Shown in pieces: positions 17,962 through 27,453 of a stretch of DNA of 64,000 nucleotides. Below the pieces are notes generated by a model. It worked only from the letters and a program-made list of their open reading frames with translations, made no database searches and was not told the DNA's origin. The stretch is from contig NZ_CP150300.1 in the NCBI RefSeq assembly GCF_037991315.1, forward strand, positions 2,108,001 to 2,172,000. Direction: 5' to 3'. A program made the translations under genes and the position numbers. The DNA comes from Paenibacillus sp. FSL H8-0079 (GTDB lineage Bacteria > Bacillota > Bacilli > Paenibacillales > Paenibacillaceae). Every line of letters begins with the position of its first letter. Within the stretch, counting starts at the first letter, position 1.

Positions 17962-18050
17962 AGAGAGTACGCCCTGATCGAGAAGCACTTCTGAGTTCCG
18001 CTGAAATCGCGGTTCAGGCTTCGCTTGATGTAGGGCAGTACTCTCTTTTT
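17962..18050. terminator. Long convergent terminator hairpin
   Basis: AGAGAGTAC (17962-17970) pairs with GTACTCTCT (18038-18046), with inner GCCCT/AGGGC and further nested stems, followed by Ts. About 85 nt fold into one arm. It serves the convergent ytoI and ytpI-like genes. Confidence 0.75.
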
Positions 18051-18078
18051 GCAGATACAATGATTGTACTTCACAATA

Positions 18079-18420
18079 TCATGCAGATTGTCCGGAGGTT
18101 TTACCCGATCCATTACTGGACCGTTGTTGAAGTCTGGCATAGTAACTGCGGTTACGTATTCCGGCGAATACATTGTATGCACCCATAATTAGAAAAAGCG
18201 CTTCCACAACCACAGATAACGTGGAACCCGTGAAGACAAACATCAGGATTAGCGCAAGCACGATGAGCATGCCACCCATCCAGATATTCGTCCAGGAGCG
18301 GTAAAGACCAGCGCTGGCAGCATCCGAGGTTCTGCGTGAACGAATGCTGTTCAGAGCTGCAAAGACCATGGCAACAGCAAAGATAGCGATTAGAGCATAT
18401 TTGAGTACATCGATGAACAC
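18079..18420 (-). CDS. ytpI: YtpI-like membrane protein
   Basis: 113 residues with three hydrophobic helices (about 5-24, 46-66, 69-88) and a polar Ser/Gly-rich tail. Position between ytoI and ytrI and topology match the YtpI family; the sequence match is moderate. GTG 18420 (or TTG 18423) is preceded by AAAGGAG; a TTG at 18486 has no Shine-Dalgarno. In Bacillus nrnA/ytqI lies between ytpI and ytrI; it is absent here. Function is unknown. Confidence 0.65.
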   Translation of the reverse strand: MFIDVLKYALIAIFAVAMVFAALNSIRSRRTSDAASAGLYRSWTNIWMGGMLIVLALILMFVFTGSTLSVVVEALFLIMGAYNVFAGIRNRSYYARLQQRSSNGSGKTSGQSA

Positions 18421-18503
18421 CAAGACGCAGCTCCTTTTCTGGAAAGCATTTACTGCCCTTATTGTATCATGCAGCGATGAAGACAAGCGCAGTTTTTTTG
18501 ATA

Positions 18504-18992
18504 TTACGCAGGAACGTGCATGCGAATCTGTACCCAGACTTGCAGTACGCCTTCCATAACCAGCATTGTTTTGACCTGAACGGTGTACTCTTTTTCCCTG
18601 ACAGAATACACTTTCTGATTCAGCATAATTCGCGTCATTTTGCTATACTCATCGATGTTGAATACATCTCTGCCCCGCAGTACCTCAAGTTCGTCCCCTA
18701 GTTTCTGTAACATCACTTTCAGAGAAGCCTCGTCCGGCCCCTTATCCGATTCTTCAGCACGGACCTTGATTTCCTTGATAACGGTTTGGCGTTTACTGTA
18801 TTTTTTCAGCGTTTTGATATCCTCCTCATTCTGATGCAGCTGAAGCTGCAGCTCCTGATTGTTCAGCCACAACGCATTGTAACTCAGGTGAAATACACCG
18901 TTGTAGACGACACATCCAGCGATCATTCCCAGAACAAATACAGCGGTCATTCGCATCAGCGGGCGGTAACGGGAGAATGGCGGAATTCTCAT
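18504..18992 (-). CDS. ytrI: Sporulation membrane protein YtrI
   Basis: 162 residues. One N-terminal membrane segment (about 13-32) is followed by a coiled-coil stretch (NNQELQLQLHQNEEDIKTLK) and a beta-rich C-terminal part. The family is sigma-E dependent and needed for normal sporulation in Bacillus. It is 21 bp downstream of ytrH on the same strand, so the two form one transcript, divergent from dnaE. Confidence 0.85.
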   Translation of the reverse strand: MRIPPFSRYRPLMRMTAVFVLGMIAGCVVYNGVFHLSYNALWLNNQELQLQLHQNEEDIKTLKKYSKRQTVIKEIKVRAEESDKGPDEASLKVMLQKLGDELEVLRGRDVFNIDEYSKMTRIMLNQKVYSVREKEYTVQVKTMLVMEGVLQVWVQIRMHVPA

Positions 18993-19013
18993 GAACGCTG
19001 TTCCTGTCTCATG

Positions 19014-19343
19014 CTAGCTCCGGCCTCCGCCGCACACCCATTTCACGAGTTCCGTTCCCATATGCGCGCCCATAAAAGCAGAGATCAGATACAGGATTTG
19101 TTTGACCGCCGGAGACAGGTTACCATCCAGAAAATTGCTCTCGATGACACGCATGGGATCGATGGTGCCACCGACAGCAGCTGCGAGTGCCCATATCTTT
19201 ATTTTCCCGGAAATATCGAGCATCGTCTGTGTCGGAGGCTGAAGCGAGATCACCGCTCCGATCCCTCCGATCATCGCGCCGCCCAGCACGATCCCAAACG
19301 CAATAAAGAAATCAAGAATGGCTTTGGATAAAAATGTGCTCAT
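19014..19343 (-). CDS. ytrH: Sporulation protein YtrH
   Basis: 109 residues with three hydrophobic helices and a glycine-rich first helix (FFIAFGIVLGGAMIGGIG), ending WVCGGG, as in the YtrH family. It works with YtrI in the mother-cell membrane during sporulation. ATG 19343 follows AAAGGGGTG; the open frame extends 10 codons further left without support. It is divergent from dnaE. Confidence 0.9.
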   Translation of the reverse strand: MSTFLSKAILDFFIAFGIVLGGAMIGGIGAVISLQPPTQTMLDISGKIKIWALAAAVGGTIDPMRVIESNFLDGNLSPAVKQILYLISAFMGAHMGTELVKWVCGGGRS

Positions 19344-19419
19344 TGGCAACACCCCTTTCAGACCCAGCAGCACACCTCCTGTCTTCGGTCTGTCACAGGG
19401 GGAGCGGCTTGTACTTCTA

Positions 19420-19449
19420 TTGTATGGGCGTGCCCCCGAACGTTATGAT
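19420..19449 (+). promoter_or_regulatory. Possible dnaE promoter
   Basis: TTGTAT (19420-19425) and TATGAT (19444-19449) are spaced 18 bp, about 160 bp upstream of dnaE. The -35 is weak. Confidence 0.3.
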
Positions 19450-19609
19450 AAAATAGAATAATAAAGTCTCCTTTTAAGAGGTTGTCACGAATTTTAATAG
19501 GTGATTCCATTTTTTTATTTATTTAATTCATATATATGAGAGAGATAGGGCAGTAGACGGATCAGAAGATCGATGCTGCGACTATCTGCGGCGAAAGGAA
19601 GAAAAAAAC

Positions 19610-22600
19610 ATGAGTTCTTTTGTGCATTTGCACGTTCACAGCGAATACAGTTTGCTGGACGGCGCTGCGCGTATTCCGGATCTCGTGAATAAGGCTGCAG
19701 ATCTTGGAATGACAACACTCGCACTGACCGACCATGGCGTGATGTATGGTGCAATTCCTTTTTATAAAGCATGTATGGAACGAGGCATTAAGCCGATTAT
19801 AGGTTGCGAGGCATACATGACAGCAGGGTCCCGTAAAGAGCGGGGAAGTCGCAAGGATCAACCGATTCATCATTTGATTTTGCTGGCGAAAAACATGACG
19901 GGTTACCGTAATCTGATGAAATTATGCTCGATTGGACATCTCGAAGGTTTTCATTACAAACCACGTGTAGATATGGAAAGCTTGGCTGCCCATCACGAGG
20001 GCATTATCTGCCTCAGTGCATGTCTGGGCGGTGAAGTACCACAGCATCTGCTGCATGGACGAGAAGAAGAGGCAAGACGTGCGGCGTTACGCTACAAAAA
20101 TATCTTTGGTGCCGACTTCTATCTGGAACTTCAGGATCATGGGCTTTCCGAGCAAAAAAGGGTAAATCCGCAGTTGATCAAACTAGCTGCTGAGCTTGAG
20201 ATTCCACTTGTAGCGACCAATGATGCGCATTATCTGTCGGAAGAGGATGCAGAGCTTCAGGATGTGCTGATCTGTATCGGAACAGGCAAGACCGTAGATG
20301 ACGAGACTCGGCTTCGGATTGGAACCAACCAGCTCTATCTGAAAAGTGAAGAAGAGATGGCTCGTTTGTTTCCTCATGTGCCCGAGGCTCTGGCCAACAC
20401 CGTCCGCATTGCGGAGTCTTGTGAATTGGAGCTGGAATTCGGCAAATCGATTTTGCCGGAATACAGACCACTTCCCGATGGACTCAGCCCTTCGGCGTAT
20501 CTGCGTCAGCTGTGCGAAGAAGGAATGGAGGAGCGTTATGCGGAGTCCACACGTTGGACAGACGCGCAGCTTCGATCCGAACTCGAACAACGCCTGGCGT
20601 ATGAACTGGGTGTGATCGACAGCATGGGGTTCTCGGATTATTTCCTGATTGTCTGGGATTTTATCGCCTATGCGCATAAACAAGGCATTGTTACTGGACC
20701 AGGCCGTGGCTCCTCGGCAGGTAGTCTGGTAGCGTACACGTTGCACATCACCGATGTTGATCCGATGAAATACAACCTGCTCTTTGAACGATTCCTGAAT
20801 CCTGAGCGGATCTCCATGCCGGATATTGATATTGACTTCAGCGATGAGCGGCGGGATGAGGTCATTGATTATGTGGCGCATAAATATGGCAAAGCCCATG
20901 TCGCCCAGATTATCACGTTTGGAACGATGGCTGCACGGGCAGCTGTGCGTGATGTTGGGCGAGCACTGAATGTGCCTTATGGCGAAGTGGACAAGGCTGC
21001 GAAGCTGATTCCAGCGCAGCTCGGCATTAACATAGAGCGCGCCATGGAAGCTACGCCTGAATTGAAGGCGCTGTATGAAACCAAGCCTAAGACACGTGAG
21101 CTGTTAGATATGGCGATGAAGGTCGAGGGCATGCCACGTCATGCTTCGACCCATGCTGCGGGAGTGGTTATCTCCCGTGACCCGCTGACCGATGCGGTGC
21201 CACTTCAAGAGGGCAGTGAAGGGACAGCGTTAACCCAGTATTCTATGGAAAACTTGGAGTCGATTGGGTTACTTAAGATGGACTTTTTGGGTCTGCGTAC
21301 CCTCTCGATCATTGAGCGATGTGTGCGCTGGATTGGGGAACATGGAGAAATTCCGGACTTCCGTCTTATCCCCGATGATGATGCGTTAACGTATGAGATG
21401 CTTGGCCGTGGTGACACGATGGGCATATTCCAACTGGAATCTGCCGGGGTACGCCGTGTGCTGAAAGAGTTGAAGCCAAGTGTATTTGAAGATGTGATCT
21501 CCGTGTTAGCGTTGTATCGTCCGGGGCCAATGGAGTTCATATCGAAATACATTCAGGGCAAGCATGGACAGATCGAAGTGGATTACCCGCATGTGGATCT
21601 GGAGCCTATCCTGAAAGATACGTACGGAATCATTGTGTATCAGGAACAGATCATGCAGATTGCTTCACGGATGGCGGGTTTCTCGCTGGGTGAAGCGGAT
21701 TTGCTTCGCAGAGCGGTCTCCAAGAAGAAACGGGAAGTGCTGGATCTGGAGCGTGGACACTTTGTACAGGGCAGTCTGAAACAAGGGTATAGCGAAGAAG
21801 AAGCAGACCTGGTCTATGATATGATCGTCAAGTTTGCCAATTATGGCTTCCCGCGTGCTCATGCCGCGGCATATGGTGTGCTCGCGTTCCAGACGGCTTA
21901 TCTGAAGGCACATTATCCGGTGCATTTTATGGCATCCATGCTGACAGCAGTGATGGGCAGCCATCGTAAAGTGGCAGAGTACGTGGTGGAGTGTCGACGT
22001 ATGGACATGGAGGTGCTTCCGCCGGATGTGAATGAGAGCGGTATTCTGTTTACGCCTGTATTTGTGCCGACTGACAGCGCAGAAAACGGGGATCAGAGTA
22101 ATGTAGCGAAGCAGACTGCGGGAGCAGATGCAGAGAGTGATACCGGAAGCCTTGCCGAAGAACATGCCGGGAACAGTAACGGAAGTTCCTTCGACGAACA
22201 TCCCGTTCATGAGCATAATGGTTATTCGGGACAGGCCGAATATGGTGAAGCACCTCTGCCGGATGATCCCGGTCCTGGACCGGAAGAGGACAGTGGCGGA
22301 TATGAGTGGCAAGCAGCGACATCCATGCCTGAGGCATCCGACAATCGGAAGGAACCGGGATTGGTGACGGCTGCTTCAACGGAAAATCGTAATGACCAGG
22401 GGCAAGAAGCGTCTTCTTCGCACACGGAGCAAGGTGAACTGTCTTCTGTGGAGAAAAACGATGCAGTGTCTAATGCAAATGAGGATAAAGATAAGGAAAA
22501 ATTAACGGGTGCAATCCGATTTGGTCTGGCCGCTGTGAAAAATGTCGGTACCCAGGCGATGGAAAGCATCATGATCGTAAGGCAGGAGAGACCATTCGAC

Positions 22601-23755
22601 AGTTTGCTCGATTTTTGTCGTCGTGTGGACTTACGTGTTTGCAACAAACGTGTGATTGAATCGCTGATTCAGGCAGGCGCTTTTGACTCATTGCCTGGAC
22701 ACCGGGCCCAATTGCTGGCGATGCTGGATGAGACGGTTGAAGCCGCACTGAAATGGCGTAAGGAACGTGAGGATCTGCAGATTCAATTGTTCGACTTCGT
22801 TGAGACACCGAACTGGGAGATCGAATATCCGGAAATTCCCCCTTATTCCTCAGGGCAGCAACTGGAGCTAGAGCGTGAGTTGTTAGGTTTGTATCTTTCC
22901 GGGCACCCGCTGGATGACTATGAAGATGTGCTGGAATCGAGTGGGGCTGACCGGATCATGGAGCTGACCGAGGCGGCTGACGACACGATGACCGTCGCTG
23001 CGGGAATGGTTGTGTCCGTGAAGTCGATTACGACGAAACAGGGCAAAGCCATGGCGTTCATGGAGCTGGAAGACCAGATTGAACGCTGCGAAGTGGTTCT
23101 CTTTCCCGAGGTATGGCGGCGTAGCCAGCAGCATGTCGGGAAAGGTGAACTGCTCGTCGTGCGTGCCAAAGTGCAGCAGCAGGACGAAGGCTTTAAGCTG
23201 CTGGCTGAGGAAGTGGCGCCGTTGTCACCGGCGGCACTGGAACAGCAGCTGCGCAGCCGTGACCGGCGCGGCAAGCCGGGCAGCGGCAGCTCTTCGCGCC
23301 CTGCGCAGGCGGCTTCGCCGCGGCGGCCAGCGGGCGCAGGAGCCGAAGCGCAGCGCAGCAGCGCAGGCGGGGAGGCTTCCGCTGTGCGTAGCAGCGGGAG
23401 CCAAGGCTCGGCAGCGACGCGCAGCGATGCGGCGGGTACGGGCGCAGCCACGGCGGCGGCTTCCCGGACCGGCGGTGCCGCAGAGGCGGCTGGCAGCCCG
23501 GAACAGAGCCGCGGACCGCGGGCGGTGGAGCAGCGGGTGTTCGTGAAGATCGCCCCGCATGCGGAGAAGCCCGAGCTTCTGGCACGTCTGAAGCAGCTGC
23601 TTCAGGAGCATCCCGGACCTGTGGCGACGGTGCTCTTCTATGAGCAACAACAGAAGCTGCTTGCGCTGAGTGATGCTTATCGGATTAAGCCATCACCAGC
23701 CCTGTTCTCCGATATGGAGAAGATGCTGGGTGAAGGCACGGTCAAAATTAAATAA
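19610..23755 (+). CDS. dnaE: DNA polymerase III subunit alpha, DnaE
   Basis: 1381 residues. Order: PHP domain (SFVHLHVHSEYSLLDGAARI at the N-terminus), palm with the catalytic aspartates (PDIDIDFSDERR, about 405), fingers (IMQIASRMAGFSLGEADLLR), tandem HhH, OB fold and C-terminal domain. The usual DnaE length is about 1,100-1,150. Two extra segments explain the excess: an acidic, Ser/Glu-rich one at about residues 821-963, between DVNESGILFTP and IRFGLAAVKNVG, and an Ala/Gly/Ser/Arg-rich one at about 1214-1304 before the C-terminal domain. Catalytic motifs are intact. It is the lagging-strand/primer-extending replicase subunit. The start follows AAAGGAAG. Confidence 0.95.
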   Translation: MSSFVHLHVHSEYSLLDGAARIPDLVNKAADLGMTTLALTDHGVMYGAIPFYKACMERGIKPIIGCEAYMTAGSRKERGSRKDQPIHHLILLAKNMTGYRNLMKLCSIGHLEGFHYKPRVDMESLAAHHEGIICLSACLGGEVPQHLLHGREEEARRAALRYKNIFGADFYLELQDHGLSEQKRVNPQLIKLAAELEIPLVATNDAHYLSEEDAELQDVLICIGTGKTVDDETRLRIGTNQLYLKSEEEMARLFPHVPEALANTVRIAESCELELEFGKSILPEYRPLPDGLSPSAYLRQLCEEGMEERYAESTRWTDAQLRSELEQRLAYELGVIDSMGFSDYFLIVWDFIAYAHKQGIVTGPGRGSSAGSLVAYTLHITDVDPMKYNLLFERFLNPERISMPDIDIDFSDERRDEVIDYVAHKYGKAHVAQIITFGTMAARAAVRDVGRALNVPYGEVDKAAKLIPAQLGINIERAMEATPELKALYETKPKTRELLDMAMKVEGMPRHASTHAAGVVISRDPLTDAVPLQEGSEGTALTQYSMENLESIGLLKMDFLGLRTLSIIERCVRWIGEHGEIPDFRLIPDDDALTYEMLGRGDTMGIFQLESAGVRRVLKELKPSVFEDVISVLALYRPGPMEFISKYIQGKHGQIEVDYPHVDLEPILKDTYGIIVYQEQIMQIASRMAGFSLGEADLLRRAVSKKKREVLDLERGHFVQGSLKQGYSEEEADLVYDMIVKFANYGFPRAHAAAYGVLAFQTAYLKAHYPVHFMASMLTAVMGSHRKVAEYVVECRRMDMEVLPPDVNESGILFTPVFVPTDSAENGDQSNVAKQTAGADAESDTGSLAEEHAGNSNGSSFDEHPVHEHNGYSGQAEYGEAPLPDDPGPGPEEDSGGYEWQAATSMPEASDNRKEPGLVTAASTENRNDQGQEASSSHTEQGELSSVEKNDAVSNANEDKDKEKLTGAIRFGLAAVKNVGTQAMESIMIVRQERPFDSLLDFCRRVDLRVCNKRVIESLIQAGAFDSLPGHRAQLLAMLDETVEAALKWRKEREDLQIQLFDFVETPNWEIEYPEIPPYSSGQQLELERELLGLYLSGHPLDDYEDVLESSGADRIMELTEAADDTMTVAAGMVVSVKSITTKQGKAMAFMELEDQIERCEVVLFPEVWRRSQQHVGKGELLVVRAKVQQQDEGFKLLAEEVAPLSPAALEQQLRSRDRRGKPGSGSSSRPAQAASPRRPAGAGAEAQRSSAGGEASAVRSSGSQGSAATRSDAAGTGAATAAASRTGGAAEAAGSPEQSRGPRAVEQRVFVKIAPHAEKPELLARLKQLLQEHPGPVATVLFYEQQQKLLALSDAYRIKPSPALFSDMEKMLGEGTVKIK

Positions 23756-23801
23756 AAAGCTGTCCCTCAAATGAGTGATAGCTCTTATTCCCATAATATG
23801 A

Positions 23802-23834
23802 AACCTGTTTGGCTAAATGCTGAACAGGTTTTTT
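23802..23834 (+). terminator. dnaE terminator
   Basis: AACCTGTT (23802-23809) pairs with AACAGGTT (23823-23830), followed by Ts. Confidence 0.7.
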
Positions 23835-24054
23835 GGTGATTGTTTTAGCGTGGTTCCCTGACGAAATGGTTTAATCATTCGAATTGCAGACCAGCTACAG
23901 GCCAGAGCTGAATGTACAATCCTATATCATGTTCAGGATGTTACTGGCCTCAACCATCCGCACATTTTATGAACATTTTAACAGGTAGCTGCATACACTT
24001 GAGAACACCGAAGGACCTCGCGGTCCTCGGGGGATTGATGCGGGAGGTCGAGAT

Positions 24055-24546
24055 ATGTCATATGAAATCGTAGAAGCCATGCTGGCCCGGCGGGGTGTAC
24101 GGATTGATGCCATCGCAGCAATTGTATACCGTCTGCAAAAAGGGTACCACCCCGAACTGACCTTGGACGACTGTGTAACCAGCGTGAAATCCGTTCTGCA
24201 GAAACGAGAGGTGCAATATACGCTCTATACCGGTATTGCTCTCGACGAACTTGCAGAGAAAAAACTCTTGCCCCAACCGTTACAGGCTATTATGGAAGCG
24301 GATGAATCCCTGTATGGAGTGGACGAGACTCTGGCCCTCGGCATTACTCATGTGTATGGTATGATCGGTTTAACCAGTTTTGGTTATCTGGATAAAGAAA
24401 AAATAGGTGTTATTCATGATTTGAACGAACACGCAACAGCCATTCATGTCTTTTTGGATGATCTGGTCGCAGGGGTGGCGGCTGCCGCTTCTGCCCGGAT
24501 TGCACACAAAAATATTAAAGCCAAAAAATACCCCTCAGACCTGTAA
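24055..24546 (+). CDS. Phosphatidylglycerophosphatase A-like protein (YutG family)
   Basis: 163 residues. The C-terminal half shows the PgpA pattern (GYLDKEKIGVIHDLNE, FLDDLVAGVAAAASARI), including the DDxxAG signature. Family members dephosphorylate phosphatidylglycerophosphate or act on related small phosphates. Unlike classical PgpA it has no clear membrane helices, as in Bacillus YutG. GGGAGGT precedes the start, and a 10-bp hairpin with a TCGC loop lies 28 bp before it. It is monocistronic between dnaE and the acc region. Confidence 0.8.
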   Translation: MSYEIVEAMLARRGVRIDAIAAIVYRLQKGYHPELTLDDCVTSVKSVLQKREVQYTLYTGIALDELAEKKLLPQPLQAIMEADESLYGVDETLALGITHVYGMIGLTSFGYLDKEKIGVIHDLNEHATAIHVFLDDLVAGVAAAASARIAHKNIKAKKYPSDL

Positions 24547-24589
24547 CCCCCTGCATTTCCATGCGTATATGCTGTTGTCACTCCAATGG

Positions 24590-24686
24590 CTCATATGAAG
24601 TCATCAAGGGCGGCTGAGGCTGCCCTGATAGGCTTGATGCTGCTTATCGAAGGGGATGAACAATAAGATTTCGTCAACCATATGAG
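24590..24686 (+). other. Nested inverted repeats, possible structured RNA
   Basis: The outer arms CTCATATG (24590-24597) and CATATGAG (24679-24686) enclose CATCAA...TTGATG with AGGGCGGC/GCTGCCCT (24607-24614 with 24619-24626), and a second arm CTTAT/ATAAG (24643-24647 with 24663-24667). Together these draw a three-way junction in the 282-bp gap. No coding potential is seen. No known RNA class was recognised. Confidence 0.35.
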
Positions 24687-24750
24687 TTATTCGTGGGGGA
24701 CAAACGTCCCTCATGATCCCGAATTCTCCCCAAAGGTCCCGAACCCTTTC

Positions 24751-24780
24751 TTGCAGAAAAAAAGTGAGGTATGTTATCAT
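24751..24780 (+). promoter_or_regulatory. Promoter of the DUF2007-like gene
   Basis: TTGCAG (24751-24756) and TATCAT (24775-24780) with 18 bp between, about 50 bp upstream of the start codon. Confidence 0.5.
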
Positions 24781-24828
24781 TAGTCCAATATACGGGCTCT
24801 GAACATTAGCTTAGGGGGCGGACAAGGC

Positions 24829-25017
24829 ATGTGGACGGTGATTTACATTGCGCCGACAGCAAAGGTTGCGGACAAGATCAAGACCAAGCTTTCGGAAGAA
24901 GGTTTTCTGGTACAGACCCGTCCCATCAGTTTATCCAAGCAGCAATTTGAGATTCGCGTCCCTTCTGGGGAATTGGAAGAGGTCCAGGAAGTGTTGAATT
25001 CTATTCTGCATTCCTGA
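24829..25017 (+). CDS. Small DUF2007-like conserved protein upstream of accD
   Basis: 62 residues with one beta-alpha-beta unit (WTVIYIAPTAKVADKIK, GFLVQTRPISL, QFEIRVPSGELEEVQEVL). It resembles DUF2007-type putative signal-transducing proteins and, from memory, similar small genes precede accD in other Firmicutes. AGGGGGCGG precedes the ATG. It is the first gene before the acc operon, separated by a 405-nt gap. No function is assigned. Confidence 0.7.
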   Translation: MWTVIYIAPTAKVADKIKTKLSEEGFLVQTRPISLSKQQFEIRVPSGELEEVQEVLNSILHS

Positions 25018-25422
25018 TTCGTTCGACATCGACGTGCCTTGGCAGATGAAGAAGTACCATCGGTACATAAGGGACTAATCGCGTAAGCGGAGAGAGGAAT
25101 CGACTTGCATGTATTGTATGCTGCTGTCCTTCCTTCTTTTTTTGTTAGGACAAGGACCGACCTGGTTGCTCCCGGAGACCCTACCAAGATAGATTCAAAC
25201 ATCGGCGCAACAATCTTTCGGTTATTGCAGGTAACATCAATCGTGCTGACAGAAGCCGCTGATCCTTGCCCTGTACCGGCGGATTTTTTTGTTGTGAATG
25301 CTGGACAAGGCCCATGGCAGCGTGTGGGTCGTAAGCGGTTTACCGTAGCACGCGGATGAAGCTGCCCCAAGCAGCGCACTGCAGGTTGCGGCCATCAAAT
25401 CAACGGCTGGAGAGGTGTAGTT
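25018..25422 (+). promoter_or_regulatory. 405-nt non-coding leader of accDA with several hairpins
   Basis: No credible gene is present. Perfect or near-perfect stems include GTACC/GGTAC (25054-25066), TGTCCT/AGGACA around a T-run near 25130, GCCG/CGGC with GGAT and seven Ts (to 25290), CGGT/ACCG and GCTGC/GCAGC close to accD. The internal T-run after a stem could be an attenuator. GTACC-N3-GGTAC loosely resembles a FapR operator, but it lacks the flanking TTA/TAA. Confidence 0.4.
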
Positions 25423-26316
25423 GTGTTCAAAGATATATTCCAGAAGAAACGGAAGTACGCTACCATACCTTCCGAGCGTGCACTTCCCGGCGAAGGCCAG
25501 GAAGTCCTAGAACGCCCAAAACGTGAAATACCTGAAGGGCTTATGAACAAGTGCAGCAAATGCGGCACCATTCAATATAGCAAGGAATTGGAGAAAAATC
25601 TGAAAGTATGTCCTGCTTGCGGTTACCATATGCGCCTTAACGCTATGGAGCGCATTGCTATGGTACTTGATGATCAAGGGTTTGTTGAGTTTGACGCTGA
25701 TATGATATCGGTTGATCCACTTGGCTTTCCCGGATATAGCAACAAACTGGAACAACAGCGCCTGAAATCGGGTCTTAAGGAAGCGGTAATTACGGGGGAA
25801 GGAACTATTGATGGCCTGCCTGTAGTTGTGGCTGTCATGAGTTTTGATTTCTTCACAGGTAGCATGGGTTCGGTTGTAGGGGAGAAAATCACCCGTGCGA
25901 TTGAACATGCAACAGAGAAACGCTTGCCATTGATTATTTTCTCCACATCAGGTGGTGCACGGATGCAGGAGAGTATTCTCAGTCTGATGCAAATGGCCAA
26001 AACAAGCGCAGCTTTATCCCGTTTGGATGAACAGGGCGGGCTGTACATTTCGGTCATTACGGACCCAACGACTGGTGGAGTCTCGGCAAGTTTTGCGAGT
26101 CTGGGCGATATTAATATTGCCGAACCTGGCGCTGTATTTGGTTTTGCCGGCAGAATCGTTATCGAACAGACGATCCGTCAGAAGTTGCCTGATGATTTCC
26201 AAACGGCTGAATTTAATATGCAACACGGTCAATTGGACATGGTTGTACACCGGAAAGAACTACGGGCCACTCTTGGCAAGCTTCTGGATATGCATAGTGA
26301 AAAAGGAGGGGTCTAA
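25423..26316 (+). CDS. accD: Acetyl-CoA carboxylase carboxyltransferase subunit beta
   Basis: 297 residues. An N-terminal Cys4 zinc finger (C44, C47, C63, C66) is followed by the crotonase-like carboxyltransferase core ([26 protein letters not shown]). With AccA it transfers carboxyl from biotin to acetyl-CoA, making malonyl-CoA for fatty-acid synthesis. The start is GTG at 25423 behind GGAGAGGTG. Its stop abuts the accA start, so the two are translated as a unit. Confidence 0.97.
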   Translation: MFKDIFQKKRKYATIPSERALPGEGQEVLERPKREIPEGLMNKCSKCGTIQYSKELEKNLKVCPACGYHMRLNAMERIAMVLDDQGFVEFDADMISVDPLGFPGYSNKLEQQRLKSGLKEAVITGEGTIDGLPVVVAVMSFDFFTGSMGSVVGEKITRAIEHATEKRLPLIIFSTSGGARMQESILSLMQMAKTSAALSRLDEQGGLYISVITDPTTGGVSASFASLGDINIAEPGAVFGFAGRIVIEQTIRQKLPDDFQTAEFNMQHGQLDMVVHRKELRATLGKLLDMHSEKGGV

Positions 26317-27348
26317 ATGGCGGGTGAGTTGCCATATGAAGCGCCTCTGGTTGAGATGCGCAAAAAGATTGATGAACTCGTACAGTTTGGACAGGAAAAA
26401 GGCATCGACTTCACGGACGAGATTGCCCGCCTGGAAGAACGTTACCATAGACTTGAAGAAGAGATTTACACTGGCATAACGGCAGCTCAGAAAATGCATC
26501 TGGCGCGTCATCAGCAGCGTCCAACGGCGCTGGACCTGATCCAGCTGATATTTACAGACTTCATTGAGCTGCACGGTGACCGCATGTTCGGAGACGATCT
26601 TGCGGTTGTTGGTGGGCTTGCCAAGTTGAATGGAAAGACAGTAACGGTAATTGGACAACAGCGGGGGAAAGATACGAAGGATAATATCGCCCGCTTTTTC
26701 GGGAGCGCTCATCCGGAAGGTTTCCGAAAAGGGCTGCGTCTGATGAAACAAGCGAACAAATTTGGCCGTCCTATTATTACGTTTATTGATACTAAAGGGG
26801 CGTATCCGGGTAATACTGCAGAAGAGAGAGGTCAATCGGAAGCTATTGCTCGCAACCTGATGGAAATGGCGAAACTTTCGGTCCCTGTTATTGTTGTGGT
26901 CATCGGCGAAGGTGGAAGCGGCGGTGCCCTCGCTATGGCTGTGGGTAATCGTGTGTTGATGCTGGAACATGCGATCTATTCTGCGATCTCTCCGAACGGG
27001 GCTGCTTCGATTCTCTGGAAAGATGCATCCAAGGCAGATCAGGCGGCTGAAGCGATGAAAATAACAGCCAAAGACCTCCTGGAGATGGAAGTCATTGAAG
27101 ATATTATCCCTGAGCCACGCGGCGGTGCTCATCGGGATTATGAAGCGTCTGCTGCTTTCATCAGCGAAGCTCTGGTCCGTCATCTCGACGAGATGAAGGG
27201 TTGGAGCGGGGATCAGCTGAAACAGGATCGTTATGAGAAATTCCGTAAAATTGGATCGGTCACGTTTGAACCTCAAGCGCCCATTGAAGCCCCTCAAGAG
27301 CCTGTAGAAGTCGATGTGGCGAGTAATTTGTCGGGAAATGCTGAATAA
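26317..27348 (+). CDS. accA: Acetyl-CoA carboxylase carboxyltransferase subunit alpha
   Basis: 343 residues, slightly longer than the roughly 320 typical because of a Pro/Glu-rich tail ([14 protein letters not shown]). The N-terminal helical segment is followed by the crotonase fold with GHPEG-type [30 protein letters not shown] and [11 protein letters not shown]. It begins immediately after the accD stop, with AAAGGAGGGG inside the accD end. In Bacillus pfkA follows; here pyk comes next. Confidence 0.97.
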   Translation: MAGELPYEAPLVEMRKKIDELVQFGQEKGIDFTDEIARLEERYHRLEEEIYTGITAAQKMHLARHQQRPTALDLIQLIFTDFIELHGDRMFGDDLAVVGGLAKLNGKTVTVIGQQRGKDTKDNIARFFGSAHPEGFRKGLRLMKQANKFGRPIITFIDTKGAYPGNTAEERGQSEAIARNLMEMAKLSVPVIVVVIGEGGSGGALAMAVGNRVLMLEHAIYSAISPNGAASILWKDASKADQAAEAMKITAKDLLEMEVIEDIIPEPRGGAHRDYEASAAFISEALVRHLDEMKGWSGDQLKQDRYEKFRKIGSVTFEPQAPIEAPQEPVEVDVASNLSGNAE

Positions 27349-27453
27349 TGTGACGAATTTCCTATACAAATGAGTAAAAGTATAGTAAATTTAATAGTTG
27401 GAAAAAGAAAAATAGATAAAGAGATATACCTTTAAAATCGGAGGAAACCCAAA

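Noticed and set aside
23193..23650. Ala/Arg/Pro-rich antisense frames in the GC-rich end of dnaE
   Set aside because: High GC removes stop codons in all frames; the compositions are low-complexity artefacts.
25054..25066. FapR operator before accD
   Set aside because: Only the GTACC/GGTAC core matches; the flanking TTA and TAA of the operator are missing, so it is not called.
25105..25359. Possible 84-codon gene in the accD leader
   Set aside because: No recognised pattern, and the opposite strand is also open over the same stretch. The region is better read as an untranslated leader.
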